From Frigoribacterium sp. PhB116 (GTDB taxonomy: Bacteria > Actinomycetota > Actinomycetes > Actinomycetales > Microbacteriaceae), in assembly GCF_004364285.1 (NCBI RefSeq), contig NZ_SOBE01000002.1:990683-1054682 (forward strand): a stretch of 64,000 bases of DNA. Reading direction: 5' to 3'. The notes below the pieces were generated by a model that saw only the letters and a list, made by a program, of their open reading frames with translations, was not told where the DNA came from and searched no databases. Below, piece by piece: positions 8,030 through 17,705 of this stretch. The stretch's first letter is position 1, and every line of letters starts with the position of its first letter. The translations under genes were made by a program, and so were the position numbers.

Positions 8030-8485
8030 ATGCGCCGCGCCGTCCTCCTCCTCTTCAGCCTCGTCTACCTCGCCGGGGTGGCGTGGATGACGCTGCGCCC
8101 GTCGGTCTACGGCGACGGCACGTCGGAGCTGCTCTGGCGCGCCCTCGACTTCTTCGGCCGGCACGAGGAGGCGAGCTGGATCACGTTCGCCAGGGTCGAG
8201 GCTGCGGCGAACGTCGCCATGTTCGTGCCCATGGGCATGTTCCCCGCGCTGCTCCTCCCGAAGCGCGCCTGGTGGGTCGGCGTCGTGGTCGGCTTCGCCG
8301 CGAGCTGCGCCATCGAGTTCTACCAGGCCACAGCCCTCTCGTCGACGCGGTTCTCCGACCCGCGGGACATCCTGATGAACTCGATCGGCGCGGCGATCGG
8401 TGCCGCGTTCGTCGGTCTCGTCCTGCCGAGCAGCCGCCGGTCGCGAGCCCGGCGTCGCTCACCTCGTCCGGCACCCGTCTGGTAA
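8030..8485 (+). CDS. VanZ-like membrane protein
   Basis: A 151-residue protein with four hydrophobic segments: about 3-21, 66-88, 90-107 and 119-141. It carries the VanZ-family signatures NVAMFVPMGMFPALL, ASCAIEFYQATAL and SDPRDILMNSIGAAIG. VanZ-family proteins are named after the teicoplanin-resistance accessory gene, but most members have no known function. The start is ATG 8030; an in-frame GTG-type start at 7997 would add eleven residues that look non-membrane. The stop TAA overlaps the -10 region of rpsO. No resistance genes are nearby, so a housekeeping envelope role is more likely. Confidence 0.85.
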   Translation: MRRAVLLLFSLVYLAGVAWMTLRPSVYGDGTSELLWRALDFFGRHEEASWITFARVEAAANVAMFVPMGMFPALLLPKRAWWVGVVVGFAASCAIEFYQATALSSTRFSDPRDILMNSIGAAIGAAFVGLVLPSSRRSRARRRSPRPAPVW

Positions 8486-8488
8486 GCT
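8483..8488 (+). promoter_or_regulatory. -10 box of rpsO
   Basis: TAAGCT overlaps the stop codon of the VanZ-like gene and lies about 90 bases before rpsO, giving an untranslated leader. The rpsO ribosome site GGAAGGGG is 6-7 bases before its ATG. S15 often represses its own mRNA through such leaders; I cannot show a fold here. Confidence 0.45.
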
Positions 8489-8577
8489 CGCCAGGTTGCC
8501 GTCTGAACGGCCGCGGAACAAGAGAGCTCGCACATCCTGTGACGGGCGCCGCGCAACGAACTGGAAGGGGATCCTGA

Positions 8578-8847
8578 ATGGCACTCGCACCTGACGTCAA
8601 GACCCGGATCATCGAAGAATACGCGACCCACCCCGGCGACACCGGATCCCCCGAGGTCCAGATCGCCGTGATGACGCAGCGCATCCTCGACCTGACCGAG
8701 CACCTCAAGGAGCACAAGCACGACCACCACTCGCGTCGTGGCCTTCTCCTCCTCGTCGGCCAGCGCCGTCGCCTCCTGGGCTACCTGTCCAGGGTCGACA
8801 TCGAGCGCTACCGTACGCTGATCGGTCGCCTCGGCCTGCGTCGCTAG
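8578..8847 (+). CDS. rpsO: 30S ribosomal protein S15
   Basis: An 89-residue protein of normal S15 length. It contains the conserved block [50 protein letters not shown], which binds 16S rRNA helices 20-22 and helps nucleate the platform of the small subunit. A strong Shine-Dalgarno sequence (GGAAGGGG) precedes the ATG. The classic partner pnp lies downstream, but here a minus-strand gene for a secreted protein separates them, and rpsO has its own terminator. Confidence 0.97.
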   Translation: MALAPDVKTRIIEEYATHPGDTGSPEVQIAVMTQRILDLTEHLKEHKHDHHSRRGLLLLVGQRRRLLGYLSRVDIERYRTLIGRLGLRR

Positions 8848-8869
8848 TCGACCTCCGAGTCTCGACTCC

Positions 8870-8900
8870 GGCCCCCGTCCTGCTCAGCAGGGCGGGGGCC
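8870..8900 (+). terminator. Terminator of rpsO
   Basis: Stem GGCCCCCG/CGGGGGCC followed inwards by CCTGC/GCAGG with a short loop, 22 bases after the stop. A GTTCTC run follows. It also lies just beyond the 3' end of the convergent secreted-protein gene. Confidence 0.75.
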
Positions 8901-8950
8901 GTTCTCGTCCTGCCTGCAGCCCGGACGCGACGGAGACCGGAGAGGCCGGC

Positions 8951-10216
8951 TCAGTACCAGTTGTTCCGGACGAAGAAGCCCCAGGCGCCGCACGGCGTGC
9001 CGTACCGGTCGGCGATGTAGCTGAGGCCCCAGTCGACCTGGGGTCGGTAGTTCGTCCGCCAGTCCAGCCCTGCTGAGGCCATGAGGCTCCCCGGGTTCGC
9101 CTGCGGGATGCCGTACGTGCCGCTCGTGGGGTTCTGCGCGTTCGTCCGCCAGCCCGACTCCTTGTTCCAGAGCTGCACGAGGCACGTGTACTCGGACCCC
9201 GTGCCGATCTTGGACGCCGCGTAGGCCTTCGCGCCCGCCGGGTCGTTGACGACGCCGGCCGGGGGAGCAGGAGCAGGAGCAGGGGCAGGAACAGGGGCTG
9301 GCGCGGGCGCAGGTGCGGGCGCCGGCGCTGGCGCGGGCGCTGGGGCCGGTGCCGGTGCCGGCACGACGGCAGGCGGTGCCGTCGTCCCGGCTCCGCTGCC
9401 GCTCGAGGCGGCTCCCCGGTCCGCCGCTGCGGCGCCCGCCTGCTCGGTGCTGGCGCGGACCGCCGCGTCCCGCCGGGCCGTGCGCTCGGCGTCGGGGGTG
9501 CTCTGCCGCAGCGCGGCGAGACGCGAGTAGAGCTCGTCGGTGCGGCTCGTCGCCGACGCGACCGCGCCGTCGGCCGCGGCCTGGGCGGAGGAGGCGGCCG
9601 ACGCCTCCTGCGCCGCCTCCGTCGCGAGGCGCTCGCGTTCCGCGCGTGCGGCCTCCGACTGGTCGCGGAGCGAGGCGAGCTCGTTGCTGCTCGTCGTGGC
9701 GTCCGCCAGCACGACCTGCCAGCGGTCCCCCAGCTGGGTGAGGGTGCCGAGCTGGCGCAGCACCTCGTCCGGGTGGTCCGAGCCGAGCAGCACGCTGGTC
9801 GTCGACGCGCCGCTGCCGGCTCGGGCCAGGTGCGCGGCGAGCTGTCCCGCCTGCCGGTGGGCTGCCTCCTCGGTCGACTCGGCCTCGGCGGACCGCGTGT
9901 CGAGCTGGTCCGAGAGAGCCGCAGCCGCAGCGAGGGCGTCGGAGGCCCGGGTGCTCGCGCCCTCGGCGACCACGGCGCGCTCGCTCGCGTCGGCGGCGCC
10001 GGCCTCCAGCTCGTCGAGCGAGCCGACGACCGTGTCGATCTGCTGCTGCACCGACGCGGCGTCCCCGGTCGGCGCCTCCCCGGCGACGGCGGGCAGGCCG
10101 GGGGCGAGCACGAGCACGGCCGAGCAGGCGACCGCGGTCGCGATCGCGGCCGCGGAGGTCGCGCGCGTCCCGGCCGCGCGCGTCCTGGCGGGGCGCGGGC
10201 GGCGAGGAGCGTGCAT
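8951..10216 (-). CDS. Secreted lysozyme-like (aggregation-promoting-factor type) cell-wall protein
   Basis: A 421-residue exported protein. A basic N terminus and hydrophobic segment (about residues 17-45, ending AVAGE) form a signal peptide. Residues about 50-290 are Ala/Glu-rich and probably coiled coil (for example LDELEAGAADASERAVVAEG). Then comes a long Pro-Ala repeat linker (about residues 300-335). The last 85 residues form a lysozyme-like domain, with catalytic-type Glu in LWNKESGW and the family block GTYGIPQANPGSLMAS. Two cysteines in that domain may pair. It probably cleaves or remodels peptidoglycan. The layout recalls Rpf/RipA-like actinobacterial hydrolases. Confidence 0.85.
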   Translation of the reverse strand: MHAPRRPRPARTRAAGTRATSAAAIATAVACSAVLVLAPGLPAVAGEAPTGDAASVQQQIDTVVGSLDELEAGAADASERAVVAEGASTRASDALAAAAALSDQLDTRSAEAESTEEAAHRQAGQLAAHLARAGSGASTTSVLLGSDHPDEVLRQLGTLTQLGDRWQVVLADATTSSNELASLRDQSEAARAERERLATEAAQEASAASSAQAAADGAVASATSRTDELYSRLAALRQSTPDAERTARRDAAVRASTEQAGAAAADRGAASSGSGAGTTAPPAVVPAPAPAPAPAPAPAPAPAPAPAPVPAPAPAPAPPAGVVNDPAGAKAYAASKIGTGSEYTCLVQLWNKESGWRTNAQNPTSGTYGIPQANPGSLMASAGLDWRTNYRPQVDWGLSYIADRYGTPCGAWGFFVRNNWY

Positions 10217-10297
10217 CCGTCGACCCTAGCCGGGGCTCCGGCCCGGGGCGCCGCCCCGAGAGAGGGTCGCCTCCCTGGTCGCCGAGGGGCCGGGTGC

Positions 10298-10303
10298 TAC
10301 CAT
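10298..10303 (+). promoter_or_regulatory. -10 box for pnp
   Basis: TACCAT lies about 255 bases before the pnp ATG, so the message would carry a leader of about 250 nt. No good -35 element is visible. Confidence 0.4.
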
Positions 10304-10320
10304 CGCCCTCGGAGCAGGCC

Positions 10321-10436
10321 GGTCTGGCTGCTGGTCGCCGGTGGTGACAGGCGGAACGCCCCGACACGTGCACGCAGGAGAGTCCCGGGCACGGGGTCGC
10401 GGGGCGGGTCCGACCGTTTCTTCCGCTGACCAGACG
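10321..10436 (+). ncRNA. Candidate structured leader of pnp (Actino-pnp type)
   Basis: The gene-free stretch 10217-10558 is the pnp leader. GTCTGG at 10322-10327 can pair with CCAGAC at 10430-10435 and close a domain of about 110 nt. Inside it are the hairpin GGCG-GAA-CGCC (10350-10360) and GC-rich segments. A conserved RNA named Actino-pnp is known upstream of pnp in actinobacteria and may mediate autoregulation by the enzyme. I cannot match its consensus here, so the name is inferred from position. The stretch from 10436 to the ribosome site AAGAGGAG (about 10540) shows nothing further. Confidence 0.42.
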
Positions 10437-10558
10437 TGCCGCCGCCTCCGTCGCGTTGCTGCACGTGCGTGTCCTCACGCCGTCCTCGCCGCCCGCTCCC
10501 GATGCACATCGATGCCCACACGGGGCCTCGATGCAAAACAAAGAGGAGTAGCCCCCAC

Positions 10559-12832
<2,274 letters not shown>

Positions 12833-12851
12833 TCCTCGATCGGCAGCCAGC

Positions 12852-12890
12852 CGGAGCGCCCGTCCCGACCACGTCGGGGCGGGCGCTCCG
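12852..12890 (+). terminator. Terminator of pnp
   Basis: Stem CGGAGCGCCCG/CGGGCGCTCCG with an inner CCCGAC/GTCGGG stem and a three-base loop, 20 bases past the stop; a TCGTCCC run follows. Confidence 0.8.
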
Positions 12891-13130
12891 TCGTCCCGTG
12901 GCAGCCCCCGAACTCGGGGTGCCGGATCTCGTAACGATCGGGTGCGGCGGCAGGCGCGCGGCGGCCTCAGCACGTACGCTTGCACCAGGAGCGAGCACGG
13001 TGCTCCCGGGCCATCTCAGGCGGCACATCGAGGTGGTCGTCCGGCGTACCCCCGCGACGATCCTCCGAGGATCGTGCCGCGAGGGGCCGGCACCTCGACC
13101 GCACGACGCCACGACCACGAAGGGCACGGA
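12891..13130 (+). promoter_or_regulatory. Upstream region of the second aldo/keto reductase, with hairpin
   Basis: A possible -10 box TACGCT sits at 12973-12978, leaving a leader of about 145 nt. Within the leader ACGATCC-TCCGA-GGATCGT (13056-13074) forms a 7-bp hairpin, followed by GC-rich sequence. I recognise no riboswitch. Confidence 0.3.
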
Positions 13131-14174
13131 GTGACGAACACGTCGGCGGGCATCCCCGGTCCCACCACGCCCTCCGCACCTCCTGTCGACTTCCCTGCGC
13201 GCCTCCCCGAGACCGTCGGAGACGCGACCGTGCCCGTCGACCTCGGCATCATCCAGCCCCGACGTCGACTCGGGGTCTCCGACCTTCGGGTCTTCCCCGT
13301 CGCGCTCGGCGGCAACGTCTTCGGCTGGACGGCCGACCAGACCGACACCATGTCGGTCCTCGACGCCTACTACGACCACGGCGGCAACTTCGTCGACACG
13401 GCGGACAGCTACGCCGGCGGCCGCAGCGAGGTCATGATCGGCTCGTGGATGCGCTCGCGCCGATCGCGCGACGACATGGTCGTCTCGACCAAGGTCGGCA
13501 AGGGCGCGGACGCTCCCGGGCTCTCGCCGCGCTCGATCGAGCGCGCCGTCGAGGCGTCCCTCGAGCGCCTGGGCACCGACCACATCGACCTGTTGTACCT
13601 GCACGTCGACGACACCGAGGTCGCCTTCGAGCGCACGCTGCTCGCCGTCGACCACCTCATCCGCGCCGGCAAGGTCCGCTGGTTCGGCGGGTCGCACCAC
13701 TCGGGCAACCGGCTCTACGAGGCGCGCATCGCCGCCGGCATGCTCGGCGTGGCCCCGATGGTGGCCCTGCAGAACCAGTACAGCCTCATGCACCGCACCG
13801 AGTACGAGAAGGGCCTGGCACGCGTCGCCGCTCAGCTGCGCCTCGGGGTCATGCCCCGGTTCGCCCTGGCCGGCGGGTTCCTCACCGGCAAGTACCGCTC
13901 GCGCTCCGACTTCGCCGGCACGAAGCGCGGCCGCGGGGTCTCCGGCTACCTGACGAAGAAGGGGCTGCGCGTGCTGCACGAGCTCGACAGCGTCGCCTCG
14001 GCGCACGAGGTCTCGACGGCGGCCGTTGCCCTGGCCTGGCTCCTGGCCAAGCCTCACGTCGTGGCGCCCGTGGCGAGCGCCACGAACGCCAAGCAGGTCG
14101 TCGAGCTCGCGCAGGCGGCCACGGTGAAGCTCACGCGCACCCAGGTGCTCGAGCTGGACCGCGTGTCCGCGTAG
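13131..14174 (+). CDS. Aldo/keto reductase, YhdN/Tas-like
   Basis: A 347-residue AKR of the potassium-channel-beta/Tas branch, different from the one at 541. After a variable 45-residue N terminus, RRRLGVSDLRVFPVALGGNVFGW opens the barrel. Catalytic Asp and Tyr are in NFVDTADSYAGGRSE, Lys in VVSTKVGKG and His in LLYLHVDD. The expected NADPH-binding SATNAKQVVEL lies at the C terminus. The GTG at 13131 follows AAGGG at good spacing. The gene stands alone between the pnp terminator and a minus-strand TetR gene. Substrate unknown. Confidence 0.92.
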   Translation: MTNTSAGIPGPTTPSAPPVDFPARLPETVGDATVPVDLGIIQPRRRLGVSDLRVFPVALGGNVFGWTADQTDTMSVLDAYYDHGGNFVDTADSYAGGRSEVMIGSWMRSRRSRDDMVVSTKVGKGADAPGLSPRSIERAVEASLERLGTDHIDLLYLHVDDTEVAFERTLLAVDHLIRAGKVRWFGGSHHSGNRLYEARIAAGMLGVAPMVALQNQYSLMHRTEYEKGLARVAAQLRLGVMPRFALAGGFLTGKYRSRSDFAGTKRGRGVSGYLTKKGLRVLHELDSVASAHEVSTAAVALAWLLAKPHVVAPVASATNAKQVVELAQAATVKLTRTQVLELDRVSA

Positions 14175-14175
14175 C

Positions 14176-14222
14176 GAACGATCAGCCCGGCGCGTCTCCG
14201 TCTGGCGGAACGATCAGCCCGG
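14176..14222. repeat. 15-bp direct repeat after the aldo/keto reductase
   Basis: GAACGATCAGCCCGG occurs at 14176-14190 and 14208-14222, a spacing of 32 bases. A degenerate third piece (GGTCAGCCCGACGGGCC) follows near 14240. The repeats lie between two convergent genes. Confidence 0.8.
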
Positions 14223-14289
14223 TCCGTGCGACGGGCCTGGTCAGCCCGACGGGCCGGATCTGTTCGACGGGCCCGGAGGCACCGGCGGG

Positions 14290-14904
14290 CTAGGCCGGCA
14301 GGAGGCGCTCGGCCGTCCGGCGGAGCGCCGCGGACGCCGCGATGGCGTCGCCGCAGTACGCGCCGACGAGCGCACCGTCGAGCGCCAGCAGGAAGTCGTC
14401 GGCCGCGTCGCCGGGCATCGGGTGGTCGGCGTCCTTGAACAGCTCGACGAGAGCGTCGGTGAGCCACTCCTGGTGCTCGGCCACGGCGGCGCGGACGGGG
14501 TGGGTCGGGTCGCTGAACTCGGCGGCGGCGTTCGCGAAGGCCGAGCCGCGGAAGCGAGGCGACTGCAGCGACGCGACGACCTCGTCGACGACCGCGAGGA
14601 CGGTCGCGGCGCCGCCCGGGGACGCGGCGACGACGGTCTCGAGCCCGGCGACGGCACGCTCGTGCCTCACGCGGAGGTACTCGAGCACGAGGGTGTCCTT
14701 CGCGCCGAAGTGCTTGTAGAACGTGGCCTTCGTCACGGACGCCTCGGCGATGAGGCGGTCGACGCCGACGACGCGGACGCCCTCGTCGTAGAAGAGCCGG
14801 TCGGCCGTCGTCAGCACGCGGTCCCGGGCGCCGGGCGTCGTCTGGTCGGCACGGGGCCGCCCCGGGAGACGCTGGACGGCCGGAGGGGGGGAATCGACCG
14901 TCAC
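14290..14904 (-). CDS. TetR/AcrR-family transcriptional regulator
   Basis: A 204-residue repressor-type protein. The N-terminal helix-turn-helix is typical: LTTADRLFYDEGVRVVGVDRLIAEASVTKATFYKHFGAKDTLVLEYL (about residues 30-77), with recognition helix TKATFYKHF. The rest is an all-alpha ligand and dimer domain. It is divergent from the M16 peptidase gene, with 242 bases between them. That region holds an 18-bp inverted repeat overlapping the likely -35 of this gene, so it probably represses itself. Which other genes it controls is unknown; the adjacent aldo/keto reductase is one candidate, since such pairs are common. Confidence 0.9.
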   Translation of the reverse strand: MTVDSPPPAVQRLPGRPRADQTTPGARDRVLTTADRLFYDEGVRVVGVDRLIAEASVTKATFYKHFGAKDTLVLEYLRVRHERAVAGLETVVAASPGGAATVLAVVDEVVASLQSPRFRGSAFANAAAEFSDPTHPVRAAVAEHQEWLTDALVELFKDADHPMPGDAADDFLLALDGALVGAYCGDAIAASAALRRTAERLLPA

Positions 14905-15045
14905 AGCGTGGCTCCTCGAGGCATATCGGCTTGGAGCAGCGCGGGGGACGTCTGCTCCGGGCCGCCGGATGACCTCCGACCAGCCGCCGACGACGAGGCA
15001 GGGGGGTGTCCCGTCGACGGTTCCCCGACTCTACCACCGCGGAGG

Positions 15046-15063
15046 ACAGACTGAACCGTCTGT
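15046..15063. promoter_or_regulatory. Candidate TetR-family operator
   Basis: Perfect inverted repeat ACAGAC-N6-GTCTGT. On the minus strand a -10 box TAGAGT lies at 15033-15028, so the palindrome would cover the -35 region of the TetR gene's promoter. Fits autoregulation; untested. Confidence 0.5.
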
Positions 15064-15133
15064 TTGTCCGCACGGCCGTCCCCCAGTTCGGGTGCCACTG
15101 CCGACGGTCGGGTGGTGCCGAGGTGCGGTCCCG

Positions 15134-15139
15134 TAGGCT
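15134..15139 (+). promoter_or_regulatory. -10 box of M16 peptidase gene, leaderless type
   Basis: TAGGCT ends 7 bases before the ATG at 15147; no ribosome binding site lies between. Confidence 0.48.
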
Positions 15140-15146
15140 CGACGCG

Positions 15147-16505
15147 ATGAACGGCCCGGTCTCCCTCCCACTCGACTCGGTCGAGCTCTCCTTCCGCGCG
15201 ACGGGCGACGCACTCGTGCGGCGCACCCTCCTCCCGACGGGCGTCCGCGTCCTCACCGAGCAGATGCCCGGGGCCCGCAGCGCGACCGTCGGCTTCTGGG
15301 TCGCCGTGGGCTCCCGCGACGAGCAGCCCGGCGAGCGCGGCTCCACGCACTTCCTCGAGCACCTCCTCTTCAAGGGGACGGCGACGCGCTCCGCGCTCGA
15401 CATCGCGGTCGCCTTCGAGTCGGTCGGCGGCGAGCACAACGCCGCCACCGCGAAGGAGTACACCTGCTACTACGCCCGGGTGCGCGACGTCGACCTGGAC
15501 GACGCCGTCGACGTCCTCGCCGACATGCTCACGTCCTCCGCCCTCGAGCCCGGCGAGTTCGAGACCGAGCGGGGCGTGATCCTCGAGGAGCTCGCGATGG
15601 CGGACGACGACCCCGCGGACGTGGCCGGCGAGCGCCTGTTCGAGTCCGTCTTCGGCGAGCACCCGCTGGGGCGCCCGATCGGAGGATCGCCCGAGAGCAT
15701 CAAGGAGGCGCGGCGCGACGACGTGCACGCGCACTACCTGGCGAACTACCGGCCCCGCGACCTCGTCGTCACGATCGCCGGAGCCGTCGACCACGACCAC
15801 GTCGTCGAGCGGCTCCAGCAGGCGCTCGCGAGGTCGCCGTGGTCGACCGAGGCAGCCGCTCCCGTGCCCCGACGCTCGACCGAGCTCGTCGTGCCGACGC
15901 CCAGCGAGCCGACCCTCGTCGTGCGCCGCCCCCTCGAGCAGGCCACGGTCCTGCTGGGCATGCCGGGCATCTCCGCCTCCGACGACCGCCGCCCGGCCCT
16001 CGCCGTCCTCAACTCGGTCCTGGGAGGCGGCATGTCGTCCCGCCTGTTCCAGGAGATCCGCGAACGGCGCGGCCTGGCCTACTCGGTCTACTCGTTCGCC
16101 CCGAGCTACTCCGACGCCGGGCTGTTCGGCCTCTACGCCGGCTGCACGCCGAGCAACGTCGAGATGGTGGGGCAGCTCATGCTCGACGAGCTCGACCGCG
16201 TCGCCGACTCGGGCGTCACCGAGCTCGAGCGGGAGCGGGCGCTCGGCCAGCTCGGCGGCGCCGCCGCCCTCGCGCTCGAGGACAGCGACACCCGCATGAA
16301 CCGCCTCGGCCGGGCCGAGCTGTCGACCGGAGAGTTCGTCGACCTCGACGCCTCCCTCGCCCGGCTCGGGCGCGTCGGCCTCGACGACGTGCGCGACCTC
16401 GCTCGCGAGCTCCGGTCCGGTCCCCTCTCGACCGTGGTCGTGGGCGACGTCGACGGATCCTCCTTCACGCCCCCGACGACGACGTCGGCGGCGGTCACCC
16501 CATGA
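15147..16505 (+). CDS. M16-family zinc peptidase (processing-peptidase-like)
   Basis: A 452-residue insulinase/pitrilysin-family protein. The inverted zinc motif HxxEH is HFLEH at residues 68-72, and the third ligand is probably Glu148 in ERGVILEELAM. The C-terminal half carries the Arg/Tyr-type region RRGLAYSVYSF (about residue 310) usual for M16B enzymes. These form two-domain clams that degrade or process peptides. Actinobacterial members commonly lie just after pnp, as here apart from the intervening genes. There is no signal peptide. It shares a 4-base ATGA overlap with the histidine phosphatase gene downstream. Confidence 0.92.
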   Translation: MNGPVSLPLDSVELSFRATGDALVRRTLLPTGVRVLTEQMPGARSATVGFWVAVGSRDEQPGERGSTHFLEHLLFKGTATRSALDIAVAFESVGGEHNAATAKEYTCYYARVRDVDLDDAVDVLADMLTSSALEPGEFETERGVILEELAMADDDPADVAGERLFESVFGEHPLGRPIGGSPESIKEARRDDVHAHYLANYRPRDLVVTIAGAVDHDHVVERLQQALARSPWSTEAAAPVPRRSTELVVPTPSEPTLVVRRPLEQATVLLGMPGISASDDRRPALAVLNSVLGGGMSSRLFQEIRERRGLAYSVYSFAPSYSDAGLFGLYAGCTPSNVEMVGQLMLDELDRVADSGVTELERERALGQLGGAAALALEDSDTRMNRLGRAELSTGEFVDLDASLARLGRVGLDDVRDLARELRSGPLSTVVVGDVDGSSFTPPTTTSAAVTP

Positions 16506-17122
16506 GTCAGGAGACGACGGTGTCCCACTACCTGTACCTGGTCCGGCACGGCGAGCAACAGGACGCCGAGCACGGGCTCCCCGACGGCCCGCTGTCCGAG
16601 CGCGGCAAGCGACAGGCGCGCCTCCTCGCCGAGCGGCTCGGTGGAGTCCCGTTCTCCGCCGCCTGGCACTCCCCGCTCGAGCGGGCGGCCGAGACGGCGC
16701 GCATCATGACGGAGCGGCTCCCCGCCCTCGAGTCGCAGCCGTCCACCCTGCTCTTCGACTGCGTGCCCTCGGGCCCGACGGCCGACATGCCGTCCGCCTA
16801 CAAGCCGTTCTTCGGCGGCGTCACCGAGGACGAGATCGAGGCGGGCCAGGCGCAGATGGCCGACGCGGTGTCCGAGTGGCTGACGCCCTCCCGCGAGGAT
16901 CGCCACGACCTGCTCATCACGCACAACTTCGTCATCGGGTGGTTCGTGCGCGAGGTCTTCGGGGCTCCCGACTGGCGCTGGATGGGCGTGAACCAGGCCA
17001 ACGCCGGCCTGACCATCATCCGTGTCCGCTCGGCGAAGCCGCCGGAGCTCGTGACGCACAACGACCTGGGCCACCTGCCCGTCGAGCTGCGCACCGGCCT
17101 GCCGGTCGAGCAGCCGATCTAG
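16502..17122 (+). CDS. Histidine phosphatase (phosphoglycerate-mutase-like)
   Basis: A 206-residue member of the histidine phosphatase superfamily. The phospho-acceptor His lies in YLYLVRHGEQ near the N terminus. The second-site motif AAWHSPLERAAETA and the C-terminal ITHNFVIGWFVREVF provide the other catalytic His and Arg residues. It is not a metabolic dPGM: it is shorter and lacks the mutase inserts. The substrate could be a small phosphate ester or a protein. The start overlaps the stop of the M16 gene (ATGA), so the two are co-translated. The 3' end overlaps the convergent GNAT gene by four bases. Confidence 0.9.
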   Translation: MSQETTVSHYLYLVRHGEQQDAEHGLPDGPLSERGKRQARLLAERLGGVPFSAAWHSPLERAAETARIMTERLPALESQPSTLLFDCVPSGPTADMPSAYKPFFGGVTEDEIEAGQAQMADAVSEWLTPSREDRHDLLITHNFVIGWFVREVFGAPDWRWMGVNQANAGLTIIRVRSAKPPELVTHNDLGHLPVELRTGLPVEQPI

Positions 17123-17658
17123 CTGACGGGCTCGCGGGGCGCCACGGGCTTGGCGAACCAGGTCGTCGCGTTCGGGTTGTCGTTGTACGGCTCGACCTCG
17201 CGGTAGCCGGTCGCCCGGTAGAGCGCCCCGGCCGCCAGCAGGCTCTCGTTCGTGTCGAGGACGACCAGGTCCGCGCCCAGGTCGGCAGCCACCTCCTCGA
17301 GCGCGGCCATCAGCAGGCGACCGAGCCCTCGCCCGCGGGCCTCGGGGCGCACGTAGACGTGCTTGACCTCGTACCGCACCAGCCCCTCCTCGGTCGGGGC
17401 GATGCGGCGGACGCCGCCGCAGGCGAGGGCGTGCGCCGTGCCTGGCTCGGCTGATCCGGCGTCCGCGTCCTCGTCGTCCTCGACGACGAGGAACGACCCG
17501 GCCGGGGGAGTGAAGGTCGCGTCCGACGGCGACGCGGTGCGGTAGCTGCCCTTCCCCGAGGGGAAGGTCTCCCGGCGCTCGGCGAAGTACGCCTCGAGCA
17601 GGTCGGCGGCGGCGGGGGACGACACGGGGACGGCACGGAACCGGGGCATGCGCACCAT
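17119..17658 (-). CDS. GNAT-family N-acetyltransferase
   Basis: A 179-residue protein with the acetyl-CoA-binding core KHVYVRPEARGRGLGRLLMAALEE (about residues 98-121), matching the R/Q-x-x-G-x-G/A signature. The following ALYRATGYREVEPY gives the closing strand. The first 60 residues are variable. The acetyl acceptor cannot be told from sequence. It is a single minus-strand gene between the M16 operon and dapB. An in-frame Met four codons later is an alternative start. Confidence 0.85.
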   Translation of the reverse strand: MVRMPRFRAVPVSSPAAADLLEAYFAERRETFPSGKGSYRTASPSDATFTPPAGSFLVVEDDEDADAGSAEPGTAHALACGGVRRIAPTEEGLVRYEVKHVYVRPEARGRGLGRLLMAALEEVAADLGADLVVLDTNESLLAAGALYRATGYREVEPYNDNPNATTWFAKPVAPREPVS

Positions 17659-17692
17659 GCTAGGTCGGGCGGGCCCCCCGGGCGCCGCCGGG

Positions 17693-17698
17693 TAGCCT
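17693..17698 (+). promoter_or_regulatory. -10 box of dapB, leaderless type
   Basis: TAGCCT ends 7 bases before the dapB ATG. Confidence 0.5.
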
Positions 17699-17705
17699 GG
17701 AGCCC

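Noticed and set aside
9240..9370. Repetitive stretch considered as a CRISPR or satellite array
   Set aside because: It is in frame with the secreted protein and encodes alternating Pro and Ala; there are no spacers.
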